DNA of 64,000 bases, taken from contig CAIPTY010000080.1 of NCBI GenBank assembly GCA_903868145.1, forward strand, positions 1 through 64,000. Reading direction: 5' to 3'. The position numbers and the translations under genes are program-made. Below the pieces are notes generated by a model. The model made no database searches. It had not been told where the DNA came from and worked only from the letters and a program-made list of their open reading frames with translations. How positions within the stretch are numbered: the first letter of the stretch is position 1; every line of letters starts with the position of its first letter. The DNA comes from an uncultured Desulfuromonadales bacterium. GTDB lineage: Bacteria > Desulfobacterota > Desulfuromonadia > Geobacterales > Pseudopelobacteraceae. Below, in pieces: positions 1-9,115 of this stretch.

Positions 1-141
1 ATCATCTCGATCCCGCTGGGCTTTGCCGCTGCGATCATCGGCTGCCTGATGTTCCCGAACAGAAGGTCCGAAGAGATGTTTGACGAAGTGTATGTACGGC
101 AGAATACCGGCCTCGGTATGGCCAAGGCTGTCGATCACTGA
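1..141 (+). CDS. actP: Cation/acetate symporter, C-terminal end only
   Basis: Only the last 46 codons are inside the window; the gene starts upstream. The tail has the end of a hydrophobic helix followed by RSEEMFDEVYVRQNTG, which resembles the cytoplasmic tail of ActP-type sodium:solute symporters (acetate or other monocarboxylate uptake, inner membrane). The reading frame is open from base 1 and ends in TGA. A strong hairpin terminator follows, so the transcript probably ends before the next gene. The subfamily is inferred from this short tail and from the DUF294 neighbour, a pairing I recall from Geobacter genomes. Confidence 0.7.
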   Translation: MISIPLGFAAAIIGCLMFPNRRSEEMFDEVYVRQNTGLGMAKAVDH

Positions 142-177
142 CGCTTTGACTTTAAATTCAGCCACGATGTGATATAG

Positions 178-208
178 TGGGGGAGGCTTCGGCCTTCCCC
201 ATTTTTTT
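178..208 (+). terminator. Rho-independent terminator after the symporter gene
   Basis: GGGGAGGC (180-187), a short TTCG-type loop, then GCCTTCCCC (192-200) with one bulged base, followed directly by seven T. It sits 37 bases after the symporter stop and just before the ribosome binding site of the DUF294 gene. Confidence 0.85.
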
Positions 209-226
209 GCCTGCGAGGAACGTTGT

Positions 227-1444
227 GTGAATTCACCCGAACCTGTGCCGCAACACCCTGATACACTTGGGCTGTTTCCCGATCTGCGCAGCATCGCCAG
301 ATACTGTTCAGCCCCTGAGGTCAGCACATTTCTGAGAACCATCAGCAATCTGCTTGCCACCGATTACCAGCGCCTGACCGCCTGCCGATCCGGTTTTTCT
401 GATCTCTTCCAGCGCATTGATGACGCAGACAGATCGGAAATGCTCGCGATCCATGATGAAATGAACCGTATGGAGATGGAGCGTTTTCTCCTTACCTGTT
501 CGGTTCGCGCGCTTCACCAATCCTGTACCCACTATCGTGATATTCTGGCCCGGCGCGCCATGCTGCTTGTTGCGGCTGAGATGGAGGCTGATGGACGTCC
601 GATGCCGGTCATACCGTTTTCACTCATCAGCATGGGGAGTGACGGTCGTGAAGAGCAGACCCTGATCACTGATCAGGACTATCTGATCGTGTATGGTGAT
701 GGCGGCGGGACGGAAGCGGATCAGTATTTTCTCGACTACTCGAACCTCCTGGTTGACAGACTGGAAGAAGCAGGCTTTAAACGCTGCACTGGCGGTATCA
801 TGCCGTCGAACCAGACCTGGCGCGGTTCCTTGTCCCAGTGGCGCAGAAGGTTGCTGGCCATTGTCCGGTACGAGGTTGAGGATTATGCCAGAAACATGAT
901 GGATCTCATTGTGCTCTCTGATGCCCGCTACGTGGCCGGTGACCGCGGTCTGGGCAAGGAGCTGGTCGACTTGATACGTTCCCTGGAACGGGATTATTCC
1001 CGGGCTCTGTGGGGAATGGCCAAGGCGGCAACAGAAATGAAAGTGGCGCTCGGATTTCTGAATCGTCTCTGGACAGAGAGCAGCGGCGAGCATAAGGGGG
1101 AACTCAATCTGAAACTCCTGGCATGGGCGCCGCTGGTTATGAATGTCCGCATTCTGGCCATCAACCTTGGAATACCGGCCACAAATACTGTTGAACGCAT
1201 TAACCTGCTTGAACAGGAAGGCAGTTTTTCGTCAACACAGGCTCGCGACCTGCGTGCCGCCTATCACATCCTCACCAAGCACCGCATTCTTCTGCAAATA
1301 AGGGTTATCAAAGGTATATCGAAGGATTCCTATTATCTGAACCCCTACGAAATGCCGACAGAGGAGCGCGAGCGTATTCGCCATGCCATCATGAGAATTG
1401 AGGAGCTGCAGAAAATGATCCATACAAATTTTTCGATTGTTTGA
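227..1444 (+). CDS. DUF294 nucleotidyltransferase-like protein without CBS/cNMP domains
   Basis: A 405-residue cytoplasmic protein. The nucleotidyltransferase-like motif GSDGREEQTLITDQDY starts near residue 137, followed by a helical DUF294_C region to the end. The family usually carries cNMP-binding and two CBS domains ahead of this module; here the first ~130 residues are helical and have no recognisable CBS. A cNMP domain is instead fused to the permease two genes downstream. GTG start at 227, preceded by GAGGAA at a 6-base spacing. The biochemical activity of the family is poorly known; GlnD-like regulatory nucleotidyl transfer is inference. Confidence 0.8.
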   Translation: MNSPEPVPQHPDTLGLFPDLRSIARYCSAPEVSTFLRTISNLLATDYQRLTACRSGFSDLFQRIDDADRSEMLAIHDEMNRMEMERFLLTCSVRALHQSCTHYRDILARRAMLLVAAEMEADGRPMPVIPFSLISMGSDGREEQTLITDQDYLIVYGDGGGTEADQYFLDYSNLLVDRLEEAGFKRCTGGIMPSNQTWRGSLSQWRRRLLAIVRYEVEDYARNMMDLIVLSDARYVAGDRGLGKELVDLIRSLERDYSRALWGMAKAATEMKVALGFLNRLWTESSGEHKGELNLKLLAWAPLVMNVRILAINLGIPATNTVERINLLEQEGSFSSTQARDLRAAYHILTKHRILLQIRVIKGISKDSYYLNPYEMPTEERERIRHAIMRIEELQKMIHTNFSIV

Positions 1445-1489
1445 AACCTTGCAGTATCAAGTATTTTTACGAATCAGGTGGGGGCGTAG

Positions 1490-2452
1490 GTGGAAGAGAA
1501 GCAGACAGAGGATCTGATCCGGACGCTGACCGGGATCGTCAACGAAGTTGCCCAGGGCGATTACCAGAATACCGGGACACTCTTCGAACTGACCAGGGCA
1601 GACACGTATCCGCCTGAAATCGTGTCACTGGCGGAATCCTTCGGCATGATGATTGTCAGGATCGATGCAAAACAACAGCACCTTGAGCGGCTGATCGATG
1701 ATCTGAGCAGTAAAAAGATGGAGCTCGAGCAGATCGCATCACGCCTGCTGCTCGCCAATACAGGAATGCTGGAGGTGCTGGGAAGTGCAATTGCCAAGCG
1801 CGACAGCGATACCAGCGCCCACAACTACAGGGTTACCATATATGCCACACATCTTGGAAAGGCACTGGGACTGGACAATACTGCCTTGAACAGCCTCATC
1901 AAAGGTGCGTTCCTGCACGACGTCGGTAAAATCGCCATCAGCGATAAAATCCTGCTTAAACCGGGAAAGCTCACGTTCGAAGAGTTCGAGGTGATGAAGA
2001 CCCATGTGCTGCATGGCAGCGAAATTATCAGATGTTACGAATGGCTGAGCGACGCCGGCGATGTAGTGCTTCACCATCACGAGAAATTCAACGGAAACGG
2101 CTACCCCCACGGGCTTTCCGGAGACCGGATACCCTTCAATGCCCGGATATTTGCCCTTGCCGATGTGTTTGATGCCCTTACGTCCAAACGTCCCTACAAA
2201 GATCCGATCCCGGTCGGAAAGGCCATGGAGATCATGGCTGCAGACGCCGGAAGCCATTTCGATCCCGGATTGTTTCAGGTATTCAGCAAAGATGCAGCGT
2301 CGGTGTACGAAAATCTTGAACGCATCAGCGAATCGACCCTTACCGAGAGTTTTCACACCCTGATGCAGAATCATTACGGTGCCGAACTTCTTTCGCGGTC
2401 AGGAATCAGATGGGCAGAGGACGTTGTTGCGGAGGGGCATGCCGATTTATGA
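1490..2452 (+). CDS. HD-GYP-like phosphodiesterase with an N-terminal signalling domain
   Basis: A 320-residue cytoplasmic protein. Residues ~20-85 form a helical domain containing LFELTRADTYPPEIV and AESFGMM, followed by a coiled-coil linker. Residues ~95-280 are an HD domain with HDVGKIAISD and HHHEKFNGNGYP, the HD and GYP signatures of cyclic-di-GMP phosphodiesterases. The N-terminal domain recurs in the histidine kinase at 10288-11319. GTG start. The stop overlaps the next start (ATGA), so it is translationally coupled to the permease gene. Hydrolysis of c-di-GMP is the family expectation; the substrate has not been shown. Confidence 0.85.
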   Translation: MEEKQTEDLIRTLTGIVNEVAQGDYQNTGTLFELTRADTYPPEIVSLAESFGMMIVRIDAKQQHLERLIDDLSSKKMELEQIASRLLLANTGMLEVLGSAIAKRDSDTSAHNYRVTIYATHLGKALGLDNTALNSLIKGAFLHDVGKIAISDKILLKPGKLTFEEFEVMKTHVLHGSEIIRCYEWLSDAGDVVLHHHEKFNGNGYPHGLSGDRIPFNARIFALADVFDALTSKRPYKDPIPVGKAMEIMAADAGSHFDPGLFQVFSKDAASVYENLERISESTLTESFHTLMQNHYGAELLSRSGIRWAEDVVAEGHADL

Positions 2453-4293
2453 CATCCGAAGCAAGATCCCCGGTACTGACCCGCCTGAAAAGTGATTCAC
2501 TGTTTGACGGTGTATCACTCTCGCCGCTCTCGCGTCTGCTTGGTGCGGTCGAAGAGGTTTCTTTCTCTCCGGGAGACATGCTGTATCGGCGCGGAGACCC
2601 CGCGCTCTTCATGTACCTGATTGCAGATGGGAGGGTGCGACTTTCCACACCTGCAGGGCGGGAGATCACTCTGCTCGAGCCGCATTGCGGTGAAGAGTCG
2701 GCCATCGGACTGACCGGCTACATCTGCACAGCCACTGCGGACTCGGCGGTTCACGCTCTCTGCCTTCCGAAATCAGCTCTTGCCGAACTGGTAAAGGAAA
2801 AACCGGGATTTGCAGCGGATGCAATACTCTCACTGACCTCCAGCATCGGGGGCGAACCGCTATCGCTGCCCGCCAAACCAAAAGCTGTCAAGGGCTCCGA
2901 GGTATCCACGGCAGAAATCATCGGATGGTTCACCCTGCTGGTCGTACCGCCGCTTTTGTACCTCTTCTGCCTCAGCAACGGTTTTACCCAGCAGTCAGCC
3001 ATTTTCTCGGCCATACTCGCTGCAACGGTTCTCATGTGGGTTTTCACGCTGGTTGACGAATTCATTCCACCACTGGTCGCCGTCGTGGCAACGCTCTTCA
3101 TCGGCCTGGCTCCATCGTCCGTAGCCCTGGCCGGCTTCGCCTCGGCAGGTTTGATGACGCTGGTGGGTGTGTTCGCCCTCTCCGCAGCCATAGGATCCTC
3201 GGGCTTAAGCTATCGCTTCATGCTCTGGCTGCTGTTTAAACTTCCAGACCGGCCGGTCTGGCAGCAGTCGGCAATGCTGGCTGGCGGCTATCTTCTGTCG
3301 CCGATCACACCGTCCGGCAACAGTCGATTATCGCTGCTGCTGCCCCTTTACAAGGATATGCTGGAAGGTCTGCGCCTGCCTAAAGGGGGGCCCGGGGCAA
3401 CCGCTCTGATGGCGGCGACTTTTTCGGGAGCGATGCTGTTTTCGCCGATGCTCTCCACAAGCAAGTCCTCCAATATTACGGCGGTCAATTTTCTGCCCCT
3501 GCAGATTCAGGAGGAGTTTCTCGGTCTGTACTGGCTGGTGGCAGCCCTGGTTGCGGCCTCCGGCATGACCCTTCTGCATCTGGCGGCCACCCGCTGGCTG
3601 TTTCCGGCTGATAATCCCGCACCGTTACCCAAGGATCGAATCGCCACACAGCTCTCCCTCCTGGGGCCGATGAGCGGCGAGGAACGCATTGCCCTTGCGG
3701 GGTTCGCTTTTTTCCTGGCAGCCTGCGGCACCGTCTCATGGCACCATGTGCCACCCTCATGGATTGCCGGCTGCGTGCTGATCGGACTCCTTATATCGGG
3801 TGTTCTGGGTAAGAAAGAATTCCGCCAGCAGCTGGACTGGCCAATGGTTTTCTTCCTGCTGGGTATGGACGGGATCACCCGGATCATGGAACACCTTGGA
3901 CTCAACACGGTTCTGGAACGGGTGATGACCGACTGGTTCGGGTTTATCGGCGGACGTTTCGAGGTGTTCATTCTTGCGGCACTGGTCACCACCCTGGCGA
4001 TCCGTCTGGCTCTTCCCGTCACCTCCGGCATGCTGGTCGCTACCATTATCCTGCTGCCGGTTGCCGTAGCCCAGGGTATCCACCCCTGGCTCTGCGTTTT
4101 CCTGACGGCCCTGTTCAGTGACATCTGGTTTGTTCCCTACCAGAGTTCCGTGTACATGCAGGTTGTATCTTCAGGTTTTACCACACAGTATGATGTTCCG
4201 GGTTTCATGCGCTACAATCATCTGATGAATGCAGCGCGTGTAGTGGTTGCCTTTCTCTCCATTCCCTACTGGAAATGGCTCGGGCTGATATGA
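2449..4293 (+). CDS. cNMP-binding domain fused to an SLC13/DASS-type anion permease
   Basis: 614 residues. Residues ~5-135 form a cyclic-nucleotide-binding (CRP-like) beta roll, seen in LFDGVSLSPLSRLL, FSPGDMLYRRGDPALFMYL and ITLLEPHCGEES. The rest is a multi-helix SLC13-family permease (sodium-coupled dicarboxylate or sulfate type) with polar SPITPSGNSRLS and LPVTSGMLVA segments. I chose ATG 2449 because it overlaps the previous stop (ATGA) and has GGAGGGG upstream; an in-frame ATG at 2410 would lie deep inside the preceding gene. The architecture suggests transport gated by a nucleotide. Ligand and substrate are unknown. Confidence 0.8.
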   Translation: MTSEARSPVLTRLKSDSLFDGVSLSPLSRLLGAVEEVSFSPGDMLYRRGDPALFMYLIADGRVRLSTPAGREITLLEPHCGEESAIGLTGYICTATADSAVHALCLPKSALAELVKEKPGFAADAILSLTSSIGGEPLSLPAKPKAVKGSEVSTAEIIGWFTLLVVPPLLYLFCLSNGFTQQSAIFSAILAATVLMWVFTLVDEFIPPLVAVVATLFIGLAPSSVALAGFASAGLMTLVGVFALSAAIGSSGLSYRFMLWLLFKLPDRPVWQQSAMLAGGYLLSPITPSGNSRLSLLLPLYKDMLEGLRLPKGGPGATALMAATFSGAMLFSPMLSTSKSSNITAVNFLPLQIQEEFLGLYWLVAALVAASGMTLLHLAATRWLFPADNPAPLPKDRIATQLSLLGPMSGEERIALAGFAFFLAACGTVSWHHVPPSWIAGCVLIGLLISGVLGKKEFRQQLDWPMVFFLLGMDGITRIMEHLGLNTVLERVMTDWFGFIGGRFEVFILAALVTTLAIRLALPVTSGMLVATIILLPVAVAQGIHPWLCVFLTALFSDIWFVPYQSSVYMQVVSSGFTTQYDVPGFMRYNHLMNAARVVVAFLSIPYWKWLGLI

Positions 4294-5318
4294 CCAGACC
4301 TCTTCTCATAAAGATTCTGATCGGTGTTTTCCTGGCCGCATTCATTATTTTTCTTGGCAGTTTCAATTCCGTCAAGCCGCGCATTCTTGTTCTTCACTCG
4401 TTTTCAAAGGATCTGCCCTGGTGTCGCAACATTGATGCCGGCATGCAGAAAGTGCTCAAAAAAAACCGCAGCCCGGTTTCAGTGCAATGGCACTACCTCG
4501 ACCTGGATACCAGCCAGAACACCGGTTTTCAGCAAAATGCCGTGAACGAGGCTTTCCGTGCCATAAGCCGGATAAAACCTGACATACTGATAGCCGTTGA
4601 CGATGAGAGCAACGGCTATGTGGCCCGCAACTTTGCCGGAAAGGGCAGCCCGAAGATTGTTTTTGTCGCCACCCTGCTGCCACCGGAACAGTATGGATAC
4701 CTGAAGGCTGGCAATGTTTCCGGTATAGCCGAGAAGTTGCCGCTTGACGCAGTGCGTGATGCTCTCCTCACTGCCCTCAGGGGCAAGACTGCCCGCATTG
4801 CCGTGCTCGGGATGGATGACGACACCGGCCGCGCAGAGCTGGCCCAGGTGCGTTCGTTCAACTGGGCACCCCATCGTCTGACGCTGCTTCAAACTCATAA
4901 CAATTTTGCAGAATGGCAGAAATTCACCCTGCAGGCGGCGGATCAGGCGGATGTCCTGCTGGTGTTGAGCTATGATGGGCTGGAGCGGGGCAACGGGAAC
5001 CACGGTTTGATGCCGCGCGGACAGATTGGCGAATGGATTGAGAAGAATTCCCGGGCGCTGCCGCTGGGAATCTGCGAAACATTTGTTGAAGATGGCGGTG
5101 GGATTGGAATTACTCCGGCTCCGCTGGATTTCGGACAGCAGGCAATGGAGATGGCGTTGAATTGGATTGGGGCGCCGAAAGGAGCCGCTCCACCGCCGGT
5201 GAGCACTTCGCCCCATTTCCGGGTAGGCCTGAGAAGCTCTCTGCTCGCAGCCCGCGGTGTTGTCATGCCGCCAATTTATATTGAAGCGGCACGAATTGGA
5301 AATACCTATTTTCCCTAA
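4290..5318 (+). CDS. Membrane-anchored solute-binding protein (ABC_sub_bind-like)
   Basis: 342 residues starting with a single N-terminal hydrophobic segment (LLIKILIGVFLAAFIIFLG), a signal anchor or uncleaved signal peptide. The body begins ILVLHSFSKDLPWCRNID, a pattern typical of PF04392-type periplasmic binding domains that also occur as sensors of histidine kinases. ATG 4290 overlaps the preceding stop (ATGA); an alternative ATG at 4275 is in frame. No ABC permease or ATPase lies nearby, so it may sense rather than import a ligand. Ligand unknown. Confidence 0.65.
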   Translation: MTRPLLIKILIGVFLAAFIIFLGSFNSVKPRILVLHSFSKDLPWCRNIDAGMQKVLKKNRSPVSVQWHYLDLDTSQNTGFQQNAVNEAFRAISRIKPDILIAVDDESNGYVARNFAGKGSPKIVFVATLLPPEQYGYLKAGNVSGIAEKLPLDAVRDALLTALRGKTARIAVLGMDDDTGRAELAQVRSFNWAPHRLTLLQTHNNFAEWQKFTLQAADQADVLLVLSYDGLERGNGNHGLMPRGQIGEWIEKNSRALPLGICETFVEDGGGIGITPAPLDFGQQAMEMALNWIGAPKGAAPPPVSTSPHFRVGLRSSLLAARGVVMPPIYIEAARIGNTYFP

Positions 5319-5343
5319 TCTGATCCGAAGGGTTTAAGATCGT

Positions 5344-6324
5344 ATGGCTAAAGCCGGAGTGCTACATTTGATGATACTTGTTCTCATTTCCATCCTGTTG
5401 ACGCCTGATGGCGAAGCAGCGGAGCTTAAGAAAGCCACCCTCATGCCGCTTTGGAGCACCCAGGCCCAGTTTGCCGGGTATTATGTGGCTCTTGACAAGG
5501 GTATCTATGCCAGGCATGGCATTGATCTGACAATCCTCAAGGGTGGGCCTTCCGTTTCCCCGTCTGAACATTTACAGAATGGCAAGGCCGATTTTGCGGT
5601 TCTCTCGCTTGCAGCCGCTCTTCAACAAAACGGTGCGGGAAACAGGCTCGTTAACGTTGCTCAAATCATACAGAAATCCTCCATGATGCTGATTGCCAGG
5701 AAAACCAGCGGCATCAGGACTCCCGCAGACTTTCAGGGCAGGAAAGTCGGAGTGTGGAACGGTGACCTGGCCACTAACGCCTTCTTCACAAAATATCAGG
5801 TGCGTGTGCAGCAAATTCCCCAATCCTATACCGTAAATCTCTTTCTTCGTGGTGGAATCGATGCGGTGTCAGCCCAGTGGCACAACGAGTACCACACCAT
5901 ACTCAATTCCGGTATCAAGGCGGATGAGTTGAATATATTCTTCCTGGATGACCATGGCATAAGGTTCCCTGAAGACGGATTATACATCCTTGAAAGGAAC
6001 TACCGCAAAGATCCGGCCTTTGCAGCTTCTTTTGCCAAGGCATCCCTTGAAGGGTGGCGATACGCCTTTGACCATCCCGATGAGGCCCTGGACATCGTTA
6101 TCCGCACCATGAAAAAGGAACACCTCCCGGCCAACCGTTTACATCAGAAATGGATGCTGGAGAAAATGCGCGACCAGATGAAACCGCGCAAAAATGGCGG
6201 AGAAATGGGTCAATTGAGTCCATCGGACTATGAAGCTGTGGGGCTGGCATTGCGAACCAGGGGTGTTATTACAACAGTACCCGGATTCGAGGATTTTATC
6301 GGGAGACACGATGCTCAGCAGTAG
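5344..6324 (+). CDS. NMT1/THI5-like periplasmic solute-binding protein
   Basis: 326 residues with an N-terminal signal peptide (ending near GEAA). The mature part, with STQAQFAGYYVALDKGIY and a GGPSVSPSEHL segment, matches the NMT1/SsuA family that binds pyrimidine precursors, nitrate or sulfonates for ABC importers. It is the second binding protein in a row without a permease or ATPase gene. Its 3' end overlaps the start of the Cache/PP2C phosphatase gene, which suggests that it works with that membrane sensor. Ligand unknown. Confidence 0.75.
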   Translation: MAKAGVLHLMILVLISILLTPDGEAAELKKATLMPLWSTQAQFAGYYVALDKGIYARHGIDLTILKGGPSVSPSEHLQNGKADFAVLSLAAALQQNGAGNRLVNVAQIIQKSSMMLIARKTSGIRTPADFQGRKVGVWNGDLATNAFFTKYQVRVQQIPQSYTVNLFLRGGIDAVSAQWHNEYHTILNSGIKADELNIFFLDDHGIRFPEDGLYILERNYRKDPAFAASFAKASLEGWRYAFDHPDEALDIVIRTMKKEHLPANRLHQKWMLEKMRDQMKPRKNGGEMGQLSPSDYEAVGLALRTRGVITTVPGFEDFIGRHDAQQ

Positions 6325-8230
6325 AAACATTGCCTATAAACTTATCCTGATAATAACGGTGTGCAGTGTCACAATCTTTGCTGTGACCATAGGCTATTTC
6401 TACCACAGCTCCCGTGTCACCCTGGAAAGGGAACTGGAGGAAACTGCCCGGAATCTGGTGCTCGCATCCGTGAACAGGATGGAAACTGAACTCTCTTCAA
6501 TCGGCAAGGTTGGCGAAGGAGTGGTTCGTTCGCTGGAGACAGGCAACTATCCTGAAAAGTCACTGAATACACTGCTGAAGGGGACTTTGGAGGGAAATAC
6601 GAATATATACGGGTTCGGCGCCGCCTTCGAGCCTGACGCTCCCAATACCCACACCCGGCCTGTAAACTATTTTTGTAGAAAAAACGGTCAGATATCTTTT
6701 GTTCCGGTGAATGATCTTCAATTTCGCACTCATGACTGGTATCAGATTCCCAAGGAATTGGGGAAGAAGGAATGGAGTGAACCGTACTTTGACACCGATG
6801 TCGAGATTCTTATGACCAGCTGTTCGGTTCCATTCTATGATGGGGCAGGCGATAATCGGCGTTTTCGCGGGATTGTGGTGGCTGATGTGTCTCTGGCCTG
6901 GCTGAAGGATATCGTTGCCTCTATCAAGGTACTGAAAACCGGCTACTGCTTTCTGATTTCCCGTAACGGAACCATGCTGACACACCCCGACAAAGAGATG
7001 GTCATGAACGAGACCGTCTTCAGCATCGCAGAATCACGAAATAATCCGGAACTTTACGAGATTGGCAGGAAGATGGTTCGCGGCGAGTCCGGTTTTACAC
7101 CCTATATCGGTGCCCGCGGCGTCAAAAGCTGGATGTATTACGCGCCGGTTTCCTCCACCGGTTGGACTCTGGCGGTCGTGTTTCCCGAAGCGGAACTGTA
7201 TGCGGAGGTACGTGCGCTCACCATTCGCGTTGCCTGCATGGGCTGTGCGGGAATTTTACTGCTTGCCCTGGCGGTCGCACTGATTGCACGTTCCATTACC
7301 ACACCCCTCCATGAACTGGCAGAGGCCACGGAGGAGATCGCTTCGGGCAATTTTGATGCTGAACTGCCGCCTGTTCGCTCGCAGGACGAGGTGGGAAAAC
7401 TTTCCCAGGCATTTATTTCCATGAACAAGGCTCTTAAAGAATACATCCGGAATCTGACCGAGACCACTGCAGCCAAGGAGCGCATCCAGAGCGAGCTCAA
7501 GGTGGCCACCGACATCCAGCTCAGCCTCCTGCCACGCATATTTCCGCCGTTTCCGGATCGTCCCGAGTTCGATATATTCGCTTCCATGGATCCTGCCAAA
7601 GAGGTTGGCGGCGATTTTTACGATTTCTTTTTTATCGACGATACCAATCTCTGTTTCCTGATTGCGGATGTTGCCGACAAGGGTGTGCCTGCAGCACTGT
7701 ACATGATGGTGGCAAAAACCCTGCTGAAGTCAGAGGGGCAGAGGCTCGGAGAGCCTGAACGGATTCTCTCATGTGTCAACAACATTCTGGCTGCTGACAA
7801 TGACAGATGCATGTTTGCCACCGTATTCTGCGCCATTCTGGATACCGGAAGCGGGGTGGTGCGATATGCCAACGCCGGACATAACCCGCCGCTGATCATG
7901 GAATCCCAGGGTATACGGTATCTTACCCTTAAATCGGGATTTGTGATGGGCCCGGTGACCGACACGGTCTATGAAGCCGAGCGCCTCACCATGCAGCCCG
8001 GAGATACTCTTTTTCTTTATACCGATGGCGTAACCGAAGCGAAAAACAGTGAGGACCTTCTGTACGGGGAATCACAACTGTTGTATGATCTGCAGCAAGG
8101 TCCCAGGGAAAATCTTGCGGACATGATCCACCACATCCGTGACAGAGTGGCGTTGCACGCCAATGGCGCACCGCAATCCGACGACGTTACCATGGTGGCT
8201 ATTACCTACAGGGGTTCAGGATCAGGCTGA
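6311..8230 (+). CDS. Cache-HAMP-PP2C (SpoIIE/RsbU-type) membrane sensor phosphatase
   Basis: 639 residues: transmembrane helix ~10-32, periplasmic Cache sensor ~45-300 (FDTDVEILMTSCSVPFYD, KTGYCFLISRNGTMLTHP), second helix ~310-335, HAMP with SITTPLHELAEATEEIASG, then a PP2C-type phosphatase with VGGDFYDFFFI and ADVADKGVPAALYM carrying the metal-binding aspartates. ATG 6311 follows GGGAGA and overlaps the upstream stop; a longer in-frame extension to 6230 lies inside the upstream gene. The expected role is to dephosphorylate the STAS protein encoded next, in RsbU-RsbV-RsbW style partner switching. Confidence 0.88.
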   Translation: MLSSRNIAYKLILIITVCSVTIFAVTIGYFYHSSRVTLERELEETARNLVLASVNRMETELSSIGKVGEGVVRSLETGNYPEKSLNTLLKGTLEGNTNIYGFGAAFEPDAPNTHTRPVNYFCRKNGQISFVPVNDLQFRTHDWYQIPKELGKKEWSEPYFDTDVEILMTSCSVPFYDGAGDNRRFRGIVVADVSLAWLKDIVASIKVLKTGYCFLISRNGTMLTHPDKEMVMNETVFSIAESRNNPELYEIGRKMVRGESGFTPYIGARGVKSWMYYAPVSSTGWTLAVVFPEAELYAEVRALTIRVACMGCAGILLLALAVALIARSITTPLHELAEATEEIASGNFDAELPPVRSQDEVGKLSQAFISMNKALKEYIRNLTETTAAKERIQSELKVATDIQLSLLPRIFPPFPDRPEFDIFASMDPAKEVGGDFYDFFFIDDTNLCFLIADVADKGVPAALYMMVAKTLLKSEGQRLGEPERILSCVNNILAADNDRCMFATVFCAILDTGSGVVRYANAGHNPPLIMESQGIRYLTLKSGFVMGPVTDTVYEAERLTMQPGDTLFLYTDGVTEAKNSEDLLYGESQLLYDLQQGPRENLADMIHHIRDRVALHANGAPQSDDVTMVAITYRGSGSG

Positions 8231-8285
8231 AAAATATCGTCCCCATCAAAACTGTACGTGCTACATACAAAAAAGGGAGGTCAGC

Positions 8286-8621
8286 ATGGAATTTCAGGTA
8301 AAAAAAGAAGCCAATGCCACTGTCGTGATGATAACAGGGAGAATGGACGCAGTTACCGCGCCACAGTATGAATCATCAGTCAACGAGCTGATTACGGGTG
8401 GCGACACCATTATTGTGGTCGATTTTGACGGACTTGACTACATCAGCAGCGCGGGATTGCGGGGACTCCTTGTGACGGCCAAGCTTCTGAAGGCAAAAGG
8501 CGGTCAGCTCCGATTTGCCAATGTCAAGGGTACGGTCAGGGAGGTATTTGATATTTCCGGTTTTGGCTCGATTTTTCAGATGGATGATTCGGTAGCCGAG
8601 TCACTGGCAAAACTCGCCTGA
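8286..8621 (+). CDS. STAS-domain anti-sigma factor antagonist
   Basis: 111 residues, the length of a single STAS domain (RsbV/SpoIIAA type). DFDGLDYISSAGLRGLL carries the conserved phospho-acceptor serine in the DxxxISSAG context. ATG 8286 is preceded by GGGAGG. It is expected to be phosphorylated by the ATPase-fold protein encoded immediately downstream and dephosphorylated by the upstream PP2C enzyme. No sigma factor gene is present in the window, so the final target is unknown. Confidence 0.9.
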   Translation: MEFQVKKEANATVVMITGRMDAVTAPQYESSVNELITGGDTIIVVDFDGLDYISSAGLRGLLVTAKLLKAKGGQLRFANVKGTVREVFDISGFGSIFQMDDSVAESLAKLA

Positions 8622-8627
8622 ATTGAT

Positions 8628-9065
8628 ATGGAATGTGAAAAAATCGCATGTGCGGCATCCGTTGAGAATCTCCATCTCATAACCGAATTCGTCGAGGGCT
8701 GCGCCGGCTGTAGCGGCCTGGAGGCAAAAAAAACATTCGGTCTGCTGATTGCCGTTGAGGAAGCCTTCGTCAATATCTGCAGCTATGCCTTTGCTGATGG
8801 CGAAGGAAAGGCAGAAGACGCGGTTGAGGTGGCCTGCGGGAGTGAAGGCAATGACTTTGTTCTGGAAATTGCGGACAAAGGCAGACAGTTTGACGTCCTG
8901 ACCCTCCCCGATCCTGACACAACAATGGATGTCATGGAACGTGAAATCGGGGGGCTGGGGGTTTATTTTATCCGCAAACTGATGGACGATGTCAGCTACC
9001 GCCGGGAAAACGGGAGGAACATCCTGCGGCTGGTACTTGGCCGCACTCGGGACTCCCTGCCATAA
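8628..9065 (+). CDS. RsbW-like anti-sigma regulatory factor (HATPase)
   Basis: 145 residues with a GHKL ATPase fold: VEEAFVNICSYAF is the N-box helix, EIADKGRQFD the G1-like box and GGLGVYFIRKLMD the G2-like box of serine kinases related to RsbW/SpoIIAB. It starts 6 bases after the STAS gene. It probably phosphorylates that STAS protein and binds a target when free. Which target (sigma factor, cyclase or other) cannot be told from this window. Confidence 0.88.
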   Translation: MECEKIACAASVENLHLITEFVEGCAGCSGLEAKKTFGLLIAVEEAFVNICSYAFADGEGKAEDAVEVACGSEGNDFVLEIADKGRQFDVLTLPDPDTTMDVMEREIGGLGVYFIRKLMDDVSYRRENGRNILRLVLGRTRDSLP

Positions 9066-9115
9066 TCACTGTGCCACACCGGAATCATGCAAATCAACAA
9101 AAGCGGAGTTGATAG

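Noticed and set aside
3507-4124. A 205-codon open frame on the - strand
   Set aside because: Antisense to the SLC13-type permease; low-complexity Ser/Arg/Thr translation typical of a shadow frame.
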